DNA from: Helichrysum umbraculigerum
Lineage: Eukaryota; Streptophyta; Magnoliopsida; Asterales; Asteraceae
DNA: 64,000 bases
Assembly: GCA_949592205.1 (NCBI GenBank)
Contig: CATIUR010000005.1
Location: 129,599,277 to 129,663,276 of the forward strand
Reading direction: 5' to 3'
The notes beneath the pieces are model-generated. The model was not told the origin of the DNA. It saw nothing but the letters and a program-made list of their open reading frames with translations, and did not search any database. Shown here in pieces: positions 11,206 through 22,081 of the stretch; position 1 is the stretch's first letter, and each line of letters opens with the position of its first letter. The translations under genes and the position numbers were made by a program.

Positions 11206-11239
11206 AGAGTTGGTTTAAATTCATTTAACCAGGTCTACA

Positions 11240-12567
11240 ATGGAATCAGTAAAGTACAGCTGTGTTGACTCTGATTATCAAAAGGGAAATGGTTCTACAA
11301 CCAAACCTCCAGCTTTTGATCCATCAAGGATTGAAACTTGGATGTCCCGAATGATGATGTTTTTAGATCTAATTGATGACCGTCTCTGTAATATAATAAC
11401 CAATGGTCCCCACATCCCAACCACAATTGTTCCTGCTGTCATGGCTATAGCTACTACTCTTGCTATACTAGAAATTGTTTTGCCTAAAAGAGAGGAACAA
11501 TGGTCAGATGAGGATAGACGATTGGTTAGATTGGATAAACAAGCTAAAATCTACATAGGCATGGCACTTACTGATGAAGTGTTTGAATCAATCAGGCTTT
11601 GTAGAACTGCTAAAGTCATGTGGGATACCCTTAGGAATATATATATTGAACTCCTGATATTATTCGCTGCAGGGAAGTCAATCTCACTCGTCAATATGAG
11701 CTGTTCGCAATGGAACCAAATGAATCTCTGTCTTCCACTTACACCAGATACCAGTCACTGATGAACAAAATGGAGAAGGCTGGTATAGGCAAGGAACAGA
11801 GATTTGTTGTTGAAAAGTTTCTTGAGTTGCTGCCAAGAAAAATCTGGGGAACCATTGCAACATGTACCAGATAGAGAAATGATTATTCAACTCTGAATTT
11901 AACTAAGGTCTATGGTATTTTGCTCAACTGGGAGCAGTCAGAAAAGCAAGCTGATCAGAGTGAGCATATTCGTGCTACTCTTGGAAGTCAGAAGATATCC
12001 AATGCCCTTGTAGCAGAGCTTGATGAAATCGATCAGAGACAGAAGTCAAAAGTGTCTAAGAAAAGTTCGAAGTCACTAATAGCTGAAGAAGAAGGTGGTC
12101 AAAATGAAGAACAGTCAGAGTACGAGTATGATGAAGGATTGGAGAAGCTTGAAAAGGATATGGCCATGATGGTTGCTAATTTCAGAAGGAACACCAGATC
12201 AAAAAGATTCGCTGGTGCTCCATCATCTGATAAGTTCCAGTCCAAAGGTGAATGCTACAAGTGTGGCAAAATTGGTCATTTTGCAGCTGAATGTAGATCA
12301 AAGTCAGTAAACCAAATCCCTAAACCAGTGCCAGACTTCAGAAATGATAAGTACAACAAGTACAAGGCAAAGTACAAGAAACTGAAGGCATTGGCTAAAT
12401 CCGGAAAGAAGAAGAGAAAAGGGTTTGTCGCTGACGAAAGTTCACTCAGCGACTCTGATTCATTCTCCTCATCCGATGATGAAGAAGCAATGATTTGCTT
12501 GGACAAAGATTATTGTTTAATGGCTGATGACACTGAATTCCATGAAGACATCAAGGAAGTTGCTTAG
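11240..12567 (+). pseudogene. gag: Copia Gag, frameshifted
   Basis: Gag packages the element RNA in a virus-like particle. It starts at ATG 11240 (MESVKYSC), 49 bases after the LTR, and reads in frame to about 11650 through a typical Copia capsid region (WMSRMMMFLDLIDDRLCNII, KVMWDTL). A frameshift near 11.66 kb moves the reading into the next frame and a TAG interrupts it near 11873. The second open part (11920-12567) is highly charged and holds a CCHC zinc knuckle, CYKCGKIGHFAAEC, at 12253-12294. It ends with a TAG that separates Gag from protease. Confidence 0.85.
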
Positions 12568-12624
12568 AAATGTTCAGCATCTGGTTGGGATTCTGATAGC
12601 ATCTACAAAGGTATTCTTAGAGAG

Positions 12625-13193
12625 ACTATCTGGTATTTGGACAGCGGATGTTCCAGGCACATGACAGGATGCAAGTCTCTGCTTAGTGACTATCAGTAAG
12701 AAAGAGGTCCTGATGTGGTATTTGGTGATAATAAGGTTGGAAAGACCAGAGGATATGGAATCCTAACCAATGGTAATGTAATGTTCAAACGTGTAGCATA
12801 TGTTGAAGGTCTGAAGCACAATTTGTTAAGTATCAGTCAGTTTTGTGATTCCAAGAACAAGGTACTATTTGATCATGAAGCAGGAGTTGTTTATAACAAG
12901 AAGGAAGTGTTGTACTTGCTGCTAATCGAAAAGGGAATACTTATGTAGTCAATATGGATTCAGCACAGTCAGGAATATGTTTTTACTCCAGAACAGTTTC
13001 AGAAGAAAAATGGTTATGGCATAAGCGACTTTCTCATCTGAACTTCAAAGCAATTAACAAACTGAGCAAGAATGGTTTAGTCACTGGACTACCAAAAATG
13101 TCTTATGACAAAGACAAGCTTTGTTCAGCATGTGAAAAGGGAAAGCATCACAGCTCGTCCTTCAAGAGTAAGCAGACCTCATCAGTAACATAA
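12625..13193 (+). pseudogene. pol: Copia protease and integrase zinc-binding region, broken
   Basis: The aspartic protease active site is visible as WYLDSGCSRHMTG near 12630-12670; DSG is the catalytic triplet. The reading then hits a stop near 12700, is open at 12715-12948 (GYGILTNGNVMFKRVAYVEGLKHNLLSISQFCD, the usual region after protease) and again at 12954-13193. The last part carries the integrase zinc-binding HHCC signature (WHKRLSHLNF, CSACEKGKHH). At least three stops break what should be a continuous polyprotein. Confidence 0.85.
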
Positions 13194-13202
13194 TGTTTTT
13201 AC

Positions 13203-14621
13203 TTGCTTCATATGGATCTGTTCGGGCCAGTAAGTACTCCAAGTCTGGGAGGAAAAAGGTACTGTTTGGTAATAGTCGATGAATACTCCAGATACACTTG
13301 GGTATTTTTTTCTCAAAGCCAAAAGTGAAGCTGCCAGCGAGATCATATCCTTTGTAAAAAAATGGAAAATCTGAATGATGTAACTGTAAAACATCTGAGA
13401 AGTGACAATGGCACTGAATTTCGAAATATTGACCTGGAAAGTTTTTGTGATTCAAAAGGCATTTCTCAAAATTTTTCAGCACCTAGAACACCCCAACAAA
13501 ATGGGGTGGCAGAAAGAAGAAATAGAACTTTGATTGAATCTGCCAGGTCAATGCTCATTGATGCTGGTCTCAAGACCTATTTTTGGGCTGAAGCAGTAAA
13601 TACTGCCTGTTACACTCAAAATAGGTCACTGATTGTCAAAAGACACAGTAAAACAGCATATGAACTTTTAAGGGGGAGAAAACCTGATATAAGTTTTCTC
13701 CATGTTTTTGGTAGCACTAGCTATATTTTAAACAAAAGAGATCACTTAGGAAAGTTTGATCCAAAAGCTGATGAAGGAATATTTGTTGGTTACTCAATTA
13801 TCTCTAAAGCTTTCAGAATTTACAATAAAAGAAGAGAATGTATTGAGGAATCAATGGATGTTACTTTTGATGAATCATATGATGAGTCACTTACTGATCC
13901 TAAAGAATATGAAAATCTTGTTTTTAACAATATGGATGGTGATTTATCAAATGAAATCAAATCAAATGATAAGAAATATAAACATTTCTCATCAGACTCT
14001 GAAGGTGAAGATAATGTTCCTGAAATCAATTCCAGTTCTACTTTAGCTGAGAATAATTCAGGAACATCATCTTTACCTACAGATGTTCCATCATCATCAA
14101 CTCAATGTCCAAACCAAAACTCGCATAACAACAATACTCATGCTACAAATGTTGATTTGCCCTCTGAACCCTCACAAAGTAATCAAGTCACTGCTGAAAC
14201 TCAGCGAATGACTAAGTGGACAAAACATATTGATAATCAATTGATTATTGGTAATCCACAATCCAGAGTTCAGACAAGATCAGCAACTGCTAACTTTTGT
14301 TTGTTTGTAAGTTTTGTGTCTCTGATGGAACCAAAGAAGGTTGATGAAGCACTTACTGATCATCACTGGATAGCTGCCATGCAAGAAGAGCTATCTCAGT
14401 TTGAAAGAAATAAAGTTTGGAAGCTTGTACCACAACCCGCTGGTAAATCAGTGATTGGAACGCGATGGGTGTTCAGAAATAAAATGGATGCTGATGGTGT
14501 GGTAACAAGAAACAAGGCTAGACTAGTTGCACAAGGTTACTGTCAGCAAGAAGGCATTGATTATGACGAAACTTTTGCACCAGTGGCTAGGCTTGAAGCA
14601 ATAAGGCTATTTCTTGCTTAA
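13203..14621 (+). pseudogene. pol: Copia integrase core and start of reverse transcriptase
   Basis: The integrase core starts as HMDLFGPV near 13206 (first catalytic Asp), with a frameshift near 13.31 kb. From 13362 the frame is open to a TAA at 14619. The second and third catalytic residues are in LRSDNGTEF and PQQNGVAERRNRTL. The C-terminal GKFDPKADEGIFVGYS region follows, then a serine-rich linker. The RT begins near 14330 (DHHWIAAMQEELSQFERNKVWKLV). Inside the integrase gene is a purine tract, AAGGGGGAGAAAA at 13670-13682. Confidence 0.88.
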
Positions 14622-14651
14622 GCAGCTCACACGAAGTTTAAAGTATATCAA

Positions 14652-15095
14652 ATGGATGTGAAAAGTGCCTTTCTGAATGGCAAGCTGCAGGAAGAAGTGT
14701 ATTTCAAGCAACCACCTGGATTCATTGATCTAAAACATCCTGGTTATGTTTACAAACTTGATAAATCTCTATATGGACTAAAACAAGCTCCCAGAGCATG
14801 GTATGATACTCTCTCTGTCTACCTGATAAAATGTGGCTACGTCAGAGGAAAAATCGACAGCACATTATTTATCAAAAGAGATAAGAGAGATGTCATATTA
14901 GTCCAGATCTATGTTGATGATATCATTTTCGGGTCTACTAACAGTGACATGTGCAAGGAATTTTCTGATCTCATGACCAAAAGTTATGAGATGAGCATGA
15001 TGGGTGAATTAACATTTTTCCTTGGTTTGCAAATAAAACAAACCAAAACTGGAATTTTTATAAGTCAAGGAAAATATGTTAAAGATCTGTTATAG
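14652..15095 (+). pseudogene. pol: Copia reverse transcriptase, middle and C-terminal part
   Basis: This is the RT palm. MDVKSAFLNGKLQEEVY supplies the first catalytic Asp region and YVDDIIFGS (from 14910) the catalytic pair. LYGLKQAPRAWYD is the typical Copia word between them. All RT catalytic residues are intact. A TAA near 14619 separates this from the N-terminal RT part, and a TAG at 15093 separates it from RNase H. Confidence 0.88.
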
Positions 15096-15134
15096 AAATT
15101 TGAATTTGCTAATTGCTCAACCCTTGCTACACCC

Positions 15135-15857
15135 ATGTCACCTGCAGTAAAGCTACATGCTGATCCTGATGGTAAATCTGTAAACATCACAGCTTACAGA
15201 GGTATGATTGGGTCGCTATTGTATCTAACTGCAAGTAGACCAGACATTATGTTTGCTACTTGTCTCTGTGCTAGATATCAAGCTGATCCAAAGGAATCAC
15301 ACTTGCTCGCTGTAAAAAGGATATTCAGATATCTGAAGGGTACACCGAATCTTGGTCTCTGGTACCCATCTGGATCAGACTTCTCCCTAAAAGGATATTC
15401 TGATTCTGATCATGCTGGATGCAAACTGGATAGAAAAAGCACATCTGGTAGCTGTCAATTTCTTGGAGAGAAGCTAGTAAGCTGGTCCAGCAAGAAACAA
15501 AACTCAGTTTCAACCTCAACTGCAGAAGCTGAATATGTTGCTGCTAGTGCCTGTACTGCTCAAATTCTCTGGATGAGAAATCAGCTTGCTGACTATGGAT
15601 TTGACTTCAAAGAAATTCCAATCTACTGTGATAGTCAAAGTGCCATAGCCATTGCCAACAATCCAGTAATGCACTCAAGGACAAAGCACATTGATGTCCG
15701 ATATCATTTCATCAGGGACCATGTGATGAAAGGTGATATTGAATTGCATTTTATTCCAACTGATTACCAACTCGCCGATCTATTTACAAAACCTTTGGAT
15801 GAGAAAAGATTTAACTTTCTCATCAGCGAGCTTGGCATGTTAAACTTAAATGACTAG
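15135..15857 (+). CDS. pol: Copia RNase H region
   Basis: Open to TAG 15855-15857. SRPDIMFATCLCARYQADP, GYSDSDHAGC, STAEAEYVAASACTAQ and IYCDSQSAIAIANNP give the DEDD-type RNase H residues in Copia order. It ends HFIPTDYQLADLFTKPLDEKRF, the usual Copia polyprotein end. The frame is whole within the domain, but it is cut from RT by one stop codon. Confidence 0.88.
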   Translation: MSPAVKLHADPDGKSVNITAYRGMIGSLLYLTASRPDIMFATCLCARYQADPKESHLLAVKRIFRYLKGTPNLGLWYPSGSDFSLKGYSDSDHAGCKLDRKSTSGSCQFLGEKLVSWSSKKQNSVSTSTAEAEYVAASACTAQILWMRNQLADYGFDFKEIPIYCDSQSAIAIANNPVMHSRTKHIDVRYHFIRDHVMKGDIELHFIPTDYQLADLFTKPLDEKRFNFLISELGMLNLND

Positions 15858-16076
15858 CTCAGCTATCAAGCTTAGCTAGCTATTTTTAGTTTAAAGCAGC
15901 TTCATGTGTTTTAATAAATTAAGTATCTATTATATCTTCATATGATCTATATTTTATTGTCCTATATTTTTTTTAAGCTGATTCAGTTAGTATTCTAAGT
16001 TGTAACTATTTCAGTGAAAGATAATATAGTAAAATATTACATAGTTCATATCAGACATAATCTGTACTCATTTTTA

Positions 16077-16170
<94 letters not shown>

Positions 16171-17176
16171 GACCAAATCATTTCCATTAATATGTTGATT
16201 ACTATAAATAAATTTCTATTATATTTATCATACAGATAAAATAATACACAACACAAGCATCATACAATAAATCTTCATAACATTTACATTTATTTTCATT
16301 TTAAAATCGTCAATCGCCACTCTATATATATATATATATAATAAATAAAAAAATAATAATAATAAAATTTTTTCAGAGACCTATTCCTTCCTTAGCTGAT
16401 CTTGTTAGTATTCTAAGCTGTAACTCTTTCAGTGAAAGAAAAGTCTCTATAAATTATTATTTTTAAACAACACTCATACTCAAAGAATAAAAATTATGAT
16501 TCATATTTGATAGTGATCAAATCTCTCTGACTTAGTTAGTATTCTAAGTTGTGACTAAATCAGTGAGATAACATCTCAGGCAAATTGAAAATTATGATTA
16601 GTATTCTTAAACATGAGTGTTATATTTTTTTTCTTTTCCATTCATTCAGGAACCCCCTGATTCTTTCATCATTATTGTGAAGGGATGTGTCACCAAAATT
16701 GCACCTCTGACACTTTTTCTTCCTTACGTCACATATACTTTTTCGGCGCACCTCTCAAATCACCATTAATACCACCAAGCTCCACAATCATCACCCCTAT
16801 CCCATTTAACATCATCAATAATCACCCCTATGCCACCCCTACTTACCACCATCATCAACCACGACGATTCACTTTTCACCACATACTTCTCACATAACTC
16901 CATTATAAAATCAACCCTTCACCTCATTTCACAAATCGCACACTGTCTGATCATTTCTTTATCACTCTGTTATAACAATTTTTTTTTTAAAAAGCGAGAT
17001 AGTAAGATCAAAATCAAGTTTTACTCACAAAATTTTACAAGTTTAAAGCTTTTCAAGCCTACGTAGAAACACAGATCTTGCTACAACAATTTTCAAAAAC
17101 AACTCTTTTGAATAAAACTTCTTGACGAAAAACAGAGCACTACAAAGTTTTTACCATTTGCTCTCATGTTTTTATT
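15858..17176 (+). other. Noncoding 3' region of the SIRE-like element
   Basis: There is no credible gene here. The region holds three scattered copies of a roughly 45-base unit containing TTAGTATTCTAAGTTGTAAC followed by TCAGTGAAAGA (near 15985, 16405 and 16535) and two AT microsatellites. Confidence 0.7.
16079..16166. repeat. AT dinucleotide microsatellite, about 88 bp
   Basis: About 43 uninterrupted AT repeats; a shorter one is at 16323-16340. Confidence 0.97.
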
Positions 17177-18028
17177 TTGGGAATCTCTGTGTCCCAGCAT
17201 GTAACCTTTGTACATATGTCTGATTCTGCCCCCCAATTGACCATATCACTGTCAAAACCCACAGTTATCAAAACTGGTCAACCACCATCCCAGAATACTT
17301 TACCAACCTATGCAAGAAATCTCAAAAAGAAGACGTTTTCGGACGCCAAGGATGAAACAGGGTCTGAACGTTCAGTCACTGTGGGCATTCTTGCTAAAAT
17401 CATGCTTTCAAATCACAAACTTTTATCGAGTCAACCCATGAGCCACTCATTATTCTCACAAAAGAATGATGTTTTAAACAAAGGGCAAGTGACATCAGTG
17501 GGTGTTAACACACTCTTCGCTGGTGTCACATCACTGGCTACAGACCCGAGCTATCTCTCATCTCTCACTGCACCAGCTGTCAATGTCTCTCTCCAGTCAC
17601 AGGGAGAGGTACAAGCTGATCTCTCTGTTTTCAATGATCCATTAGCTAAAACACAAACTGATGATGATGAGAAAACCAATCACCTATTATACACAGTATT
17701 TCATGCTATCATCAAGGGGGAGAAATTTTCAAGTGTTACTGATGCTACCAGAGAAATACTGATCTACTTCATGGTATTATCAAGGGGGAGAAAACGTGCA
17801 AATGAATGCAAAAACCAATGTTGCTCATGTGCCAAAACGCTAATACTTGGAAATCATATCATCCTTAGCATCGCTGATGCTGACAAAGTAACTGATACTT
17901 GGAAATCATATCACAAGATCATGTATTTCCTGTATTTGAGTTACAATTTTCTTGGTGATTTTATTCAATATTTGTGTCACTTCAGCTCAGCAATGAATCT
18001 TTCTCTATCCGAATCAGTTACAACTTAA
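17177..18028 (+). CDS. Unknown ORF downstream of RNase H (env-like position)
   Basis: A 283-residue ORF between RNase H and the 3' LTR, the place where SIRE elements often carry an env-like gene. I recognise no family. The N-terminal half is Ser/Thr/Pro rich. The C-terminal part has hydrophobic stretches (ILIYFMVLS; IMYFLYLSYNFLGDFIQYLCHF, about residues 242-263) and a cluster of cysteines (CKNQCCSCAK). No N-terminal signal peptide is obvious. Two purine tracts, AAGGGGGAGAAA at 17714 and AAGGGGGAGAAAA at 17782, fall inside it. It may be a decayed gene that happens to be open. Confidence 0.4.
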   Translation: MGISVSQHVTFVHMSDSAPQLTISLSKPTVIKTGQPPSQNTLPTYARNLKKKTFSDAKDETGSERSVTVGILAKIMLSNHKLLSSQPMSHSLFSQKNDVLNKGQVTSVGVNTLFAGVTSLATDPSYLSSLTAPAVNVSLQSQGEVQADLSVFNDPLAKTQTDDDEKTNHLLYTVFHAIIKGEKFSSVTDATREILIYFMVLSRGRKRANECKNQCCSCAKTLILGNHIILSIADADKVTDTWKSYHKIMYFLYLSYNFLGDFIQYLCHFSSAMNLSLSESVTT

Positions 18029-18084
18029 GTATCTGAAGGTTCATTGATTTTCAGTCGGTTAAAGCTTCATGGAAAGATGTCATG

Positions 18085-18238
18085 CTGAAGATAGTAGGAA
18101 TCTCTGCTATTCATCTAATCACTGAAGATAGTAGGAATCTCTGCTATTTTTCTAATCACTGAAGATAGTAGGAATCTCTGCTATTTATCTAATCGCTGAA
18201 GATAGTTGGAATCTCTGCTAATCACTGAAGATAGTAGA
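18085..18238 (+). repeat. 37 bp tandem repeat, about four copies
   Basis: Units begin CTGAAGATAGTAGGAATCTC at 18085, 18122, 18159 and 18196, with a fifth partial unit at 18225 after a shortened spacer. Confidence 0.95.
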
Positions 18239-18482
18239 TTTAAAGTTTGTGATAGATTAGATATATTGTAACTGAAAAACTATATGTACTTTATATTTTG
18301 CAGTTCAATAATATATGATCTTTTGAGAATACCAAAGTGCAAAACTCAGATCATATCAAAAGAATCCAAAAAGAAAAATGAATGGATCAAAGTATAAGTC
18401 ACTGAATGTTTAAAATCTTAAACAATGACTATAAACTTTTCTCAGCAACTAGTTTGTCCAGGGAGCTTAATCACAATCATTT

Positions 18483-18492
18483 AGGGGGAGAT
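18483..18492 (+). other. Polypurine tract before the 3' LTR
   Basis: AGGGGGAGAT directly abuts the 3' LTR start TGTTGAG at 18493. It primes plus-strand synthesis in LTR elements. Confidence 0.85.
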
Positions 18493-19549
18493 TGTTGAGT
18501 CACTGGTCGCTGACCATGATGAAGTTACTGGTCGCTGACCAACTCAACTGTTCACTACTCGATGAAGAAATGGATTGTATCGAAGCTGCTGTTGCTGATG
18601 ATAGGTTTCGCTGATCGTCATTCATTCTGCTTGATATACTGAGGAAGATTTAAAGCTCAACTTGGTGTGTCGCTGATCAACGTCAGCGAGAGCTTTACTT
18701 CTTCAAATTAATAAAGGCAAAAGTCACTGCCAGAATAAAAGCTAGTCACTGAAGATCTTTAGTTCAAGTCATTCTACAAGAGCATGTTAGCTCGTAGTGA
18801 GTGAGGAGGATTACTGCATCTTCAGGGACTATCCAATAAAGCCTCTCTATCATCAAGTACTAAAAAGTACTGTACTTATCTATACATCAGCAAGAATGTT
18901 CCAGTTTGAAGTACGTCCGAAAGATTACGTGGCAGTAAGTGATTGGATTTAAGGTAACGAGATATTTGCGGTAACAGAATTGGGACCCGCAGAATGTCGG
19001 TTCATCAGAGTTCAAACCAATCAAGCAGCGACACGTGTCCTTCCAAGATCCTATTTTGTAGGCGATATTTTAGGAACTCTTGTAGTATAAATAGTTCATT
19101 GTTTTGTACTGTAGAGGCTAGTCGTTCAATCGTACTTATCACTTGTGTGTCAGTGATTAGTTTGTCTAGAGTACGTATTAACGATCCAGCGAGTGAACAG
19201 TCAGCGTGTTTGTCCACTGCTGTTCATCTCATTTGTAATAGATTAGCTAAGTGTTTGAATTGGATTAACTTTGGTTAATCCATTCCGCATTCAACACTTG
19301 TGAATTGTATGATCAATATAATTCATCATTTAGCTATCGTTACTTTGTTGCTTTGATACTGTCATATCCATAACTCGTTATACTGTGTTACTATTGCTTA
19401 TACTCTATTTCTGTGAATCAATTTAAAACTCATAAATTAACTTAGCCAAAATCTGAAAAAGTTTTAAATTGTATTCAACCCCCCTTCTACAATTAAACTT
19501 TGCACTTTGTGATTCCAAATCACTAACTAATAGTGATCACGGGCTCTCA
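18493..19549 (+). repeat. 3' LTR of the SIRE-like element
   Basis: 1057 bp. It differs from the 5' LTR by about 24 positions by eye, including two single-base gaps, and is followed by the ctcta duplication. Confidence 0.92.
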
Positions 19550-20201
19550 CTCTATCAACAACAACCATAGCTTCATCACAGACTTCAAATTTTACTTCAT
19601 TCTTAACCTCCTTTTTAAGGTCAACAGCAGCATCAACAAACAAGAGTTCTAAACATTCAGATTTTTTCTCATCGACATCATCTTGCGAAAGTCCTAAATC
19701 AAATGTTGGGAAGTCATCTAACTTCCTCTTTTTCGATAACACAGAATGAGATGGTTCTTGATAAACTGAAACAACCGTGTTGTTATTAACATTATCTTCA
19801 CCTTCATTTGTACGAGAACTCTTCACACCACCAGCTTCTATATCTTCAATTACAGATTCATTCAAGTTCTCTTTGTTCACTTCCATATGATCAACAACAT
19901 TTGCTTCTGAATCTGGTTGGACAACCTCAATGAAACCATGTCTGTCTGCATACATCACTAGATCTTCATCACAAATTTCTGCTTTAGAAGATTCACCATA
20001 ATCTGTAACACGTTTAACACTAGATGGACTTGTCTCTTTGTCATAATCATCACTTTCAAAAATTTCATTTCTTTCTCCAGCCAGCTCAAGCAACTCGCTA
20101 TCAAATGGATGAAAAGACAAGACACTAGACATATATTCATCAATGAAAGCTTTGTAGTCACGCACATGCCCAAGATGTTTTGTGATGTTCTTCTTCACAG
20201 A
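19550..20201 (-). pseudogene. Ulp1-MULE gene copy 2, exon 5, upstream half
   Basis: The first part of exon 5, after acceptor TTTTTGTAG, running into the Copia right end. It is open (SVKKNITKHLGHVRDYKAFIDEYMSSVL...). It is rich in acidic residues, serine and asparagine, with no recognisable fold. The Copia target duplication ctcta (19550-19554) marks the break; the exon resumes at 10132. Read across the insertion, the exon would be about 1.4 kb, similar to exon 5 of copy 1 (1.5 kb). Confidence 0.6.
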
Positions 20202-20295
20202 CTACAAAAATACAGTAACACCAATTATTGTCTACTAAAACAAAAAATGCAGTATATTTAAATAAAATGCAGAAACAAAAAATAGAATAACTTAC

Positions 20296-20613
20296 TATCA
20301 ACTTCTCATCACCAATTTGAAAAACATGATCAACATCAGCATCAGGAGTAAAAACTTCTTGATTTTCATCAAAATCTGATACATTCACATAACGCTTCTT
20401 CTTGATAACAGGTGATTGACTTTCCTCATCAGCTGACTCTTCATCACCTACTTCAAGACCTTCACAAATCCTTACATGTTGCTGACCAAAACCACCATTA
20501 TCTAACTCCACTTTCTCACGGGCAAACAAAAGCTCCGATGTCCAATTTCTCATGCCAGGTCTTAACCTAATTGCATTTTCATCGTTGATTGTAGTTGAGT
20601 TAACATAAATCAG
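20296..20613 (-). pseudogene. Ulp1-MULE gene copy 2, exon 4
   Basis: Bounded by acceptor TTTCCAG and donor GTAAGTT. It encodes LIYVNSTTINDENAIRLRPG...DNGGFGQQHVRICEGLEV followed by an acidic and Lys-rich stretch. It is open throughout and matches exon 4 of copy 1. Confidence 0.6.
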
Positions 20614-20716
20614 CTGGAAAAAAGATTAAAACAAGAATAAAAAAAACTATTATTATATTTGAAATATTTATAATATACAAAAGATATATAAAAATATGAA
20701 GACTAAGAATGCTTAC

Positions 20717-21474
20717 AATCATGACCAACAATGGCCCATTGAAATTGTTTGCAGGGTTGAATTCAGTAGTTGTTCTGATCATTGCATCCAAAAGGAACCC
20801 ACACCAATCATAATACTTTACAACATCTTCAGAATAATCAGCATACGGCAATATTTGTTCATAAACACCACCATCATCAGAAGTCTACATAAGTAATTTT
20901 GTAACAAGAGCGATGAAACACAGCTTGTATTTCCTATCACCATCAATCTGATCAATCATCCAATCATGAATAGCATTTACTAAAAGACGATCGTCTTTCT
21001 TAACATTCCAGAAACTCCGAAATTCTTCGTAAATATCATTTGGAACATTATCCCTGCTAGATACATTCATAGGACATGATGTAACTGAAAAACCAACCAC
21101 GTCATGAATAAGTTCCTTAGTAACTTTAATAGCTCGACCATCAGGAAAATTCAAATGACATGTTTCTGGATCAAACATCTGAACAACAAACAGGCCCAGC
21201 TTCAAAGGAACTGTATCAAAATCAAAATATCCATCTGCCAACGACCCAAAACCTAAATCACGCATCAACTTCTTCTGTTTACCAGTTGCAGCTTGAAGTA
21301 CAGATTTCAGCCACCTTGGAGAGGATCTACCCAATATACTATCATAAACAACTTCTTTCTTACCAGTCTTCTTTTTTGTACCAGATTTCTTATTTTCAAC
21401 CTCCAGTTTAATAGACTTCAACTTCTTAGACTTCTTATTTGAAGTTTGTTTAACTCTCTTTTCCACAAAGTGTA
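20717..21474 (-). pseudogene. Ulp1-MULE gene copy 2, exon 3 (conserved N-terminal domain)
   Basis: A 758 bp exon between acceptor TTCTAG and donor GTAAGC. It begins with a lysine-rich basic segment (KRVKQTSNKKSKKLK). A conserved domain follows: SPRWLKSVLQAATGKQKKLM, DLGFGSLADGYFDFDTVPLK, FPDGRAIKVTKELIHDVVGF and, near the end, YYDWCGFLLDAMIR and NNFNGPLLVMI. This is the N-terminal domain typical of plant transposon Ulp1 genes (DUF1985-like, by memory). One TAG at 20886-20888 (after TKLLM) breaks the frame. It aligns with a GAG codon in copy 1, so it arose separately from the copy 1 stop three codons away. Confidence 0.65.
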
Positions 21475-21528
21475 CTAGAAAATGACAAACATAACACAAA
21501 AAATATAACATTAATACAAGGTAAAAAT

Positions 21529-21935
21529 GAAAAAATGCAGTATGAAAATGGTTAAATGTATGTTAAATATATGTAGGATGCAATAAACACAAATTAATGG
21601 TTACATATATGTAAAATGCAGTGGTTAAATAAAAATGCAGTGATTAAATAAAAATGCAGAGATTAAATATAAATGCAGCAATTAAACAAAAAATCAGTAC
21701 AAACAAAAAAATACATGATAAAATTGCAGTGGGTAAATAAAAAATATGCAGTAAAAACAAAAAAATGACAAAATGTAGTGAATAAAAAAAAATGCACTAA
21801 ACACACAAAACGACAAAAATGCAGTAAATTATTAAAAACTAAAACTAACCTACAAAATTTCATCAATAAAAAACACATGAACTACATAAACAAACAAATT
21901 TAGTCTACACATCCATCAAAATCAAAAAATGCAGT
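21529..21935 (+). repeat. Motif array in intron 2 of copy 2
   Basis: Exact AAAATGCAGT at 21532, 21613, 21632, 21816 and 21926, with many one-base variants between (for example AAAATGCAGA, AAATGCAGC, AAATGTAGT). Spacing in 21613-21680 is about 19 bp, like the 7283-7450 array. Confidence 0.88.
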
Positions 21936-22081
21936 AACAAACAACTGATACAAAAAAAACTTTGTTTTAAAAACCCTAGAAATTACACTAACTAATCAAA
22001 TCATTTGTTATCATCATCTGTTAAACCTAAAAAATACAGTAAACACACAAAATAACACGTAGTAATAATCGATGATAATAC

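Larger units (their letters stand above)
10133..19549 (+). mobile_element. SIRE-like Copia LTR retrotransposon, full length, TSD ctcta
   Basis: A complete element of 9417 bp. LTRs are 10133-11191 and 18493-19549, both starting TGTTGAG and ending TCTCA. The 5 bp target duplication ctcta is at 10128-10132 and 19550-19554. A methionine-tRNA-type primer site follows the 5' LTR and a purine tract precedes the 3' LTR. The order Gag, protease, integrase, RT, RNase H is Copia. The roughly 1 kb LTRs and a 2.6 kb region between RNase H and the 3' LTR fit the SIRE/Maximus lineage. I count about 24 differences between the LTRs (about 2 percent), and the coding region has several stops and frameshifts, so it is a dead, moderately old insertion. 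Confidence 0.93.

Noticed and set aside
16074..16256. ORF with a poly Ile-Tyr tail
   Set aside because: It is the AT microsatellite read as codons.
5701..20888. Shared programmed stop in exon 3 of both MULE copies
   Set aside because: The two TAG codons are at different aligned positions, so they are separate mutations.
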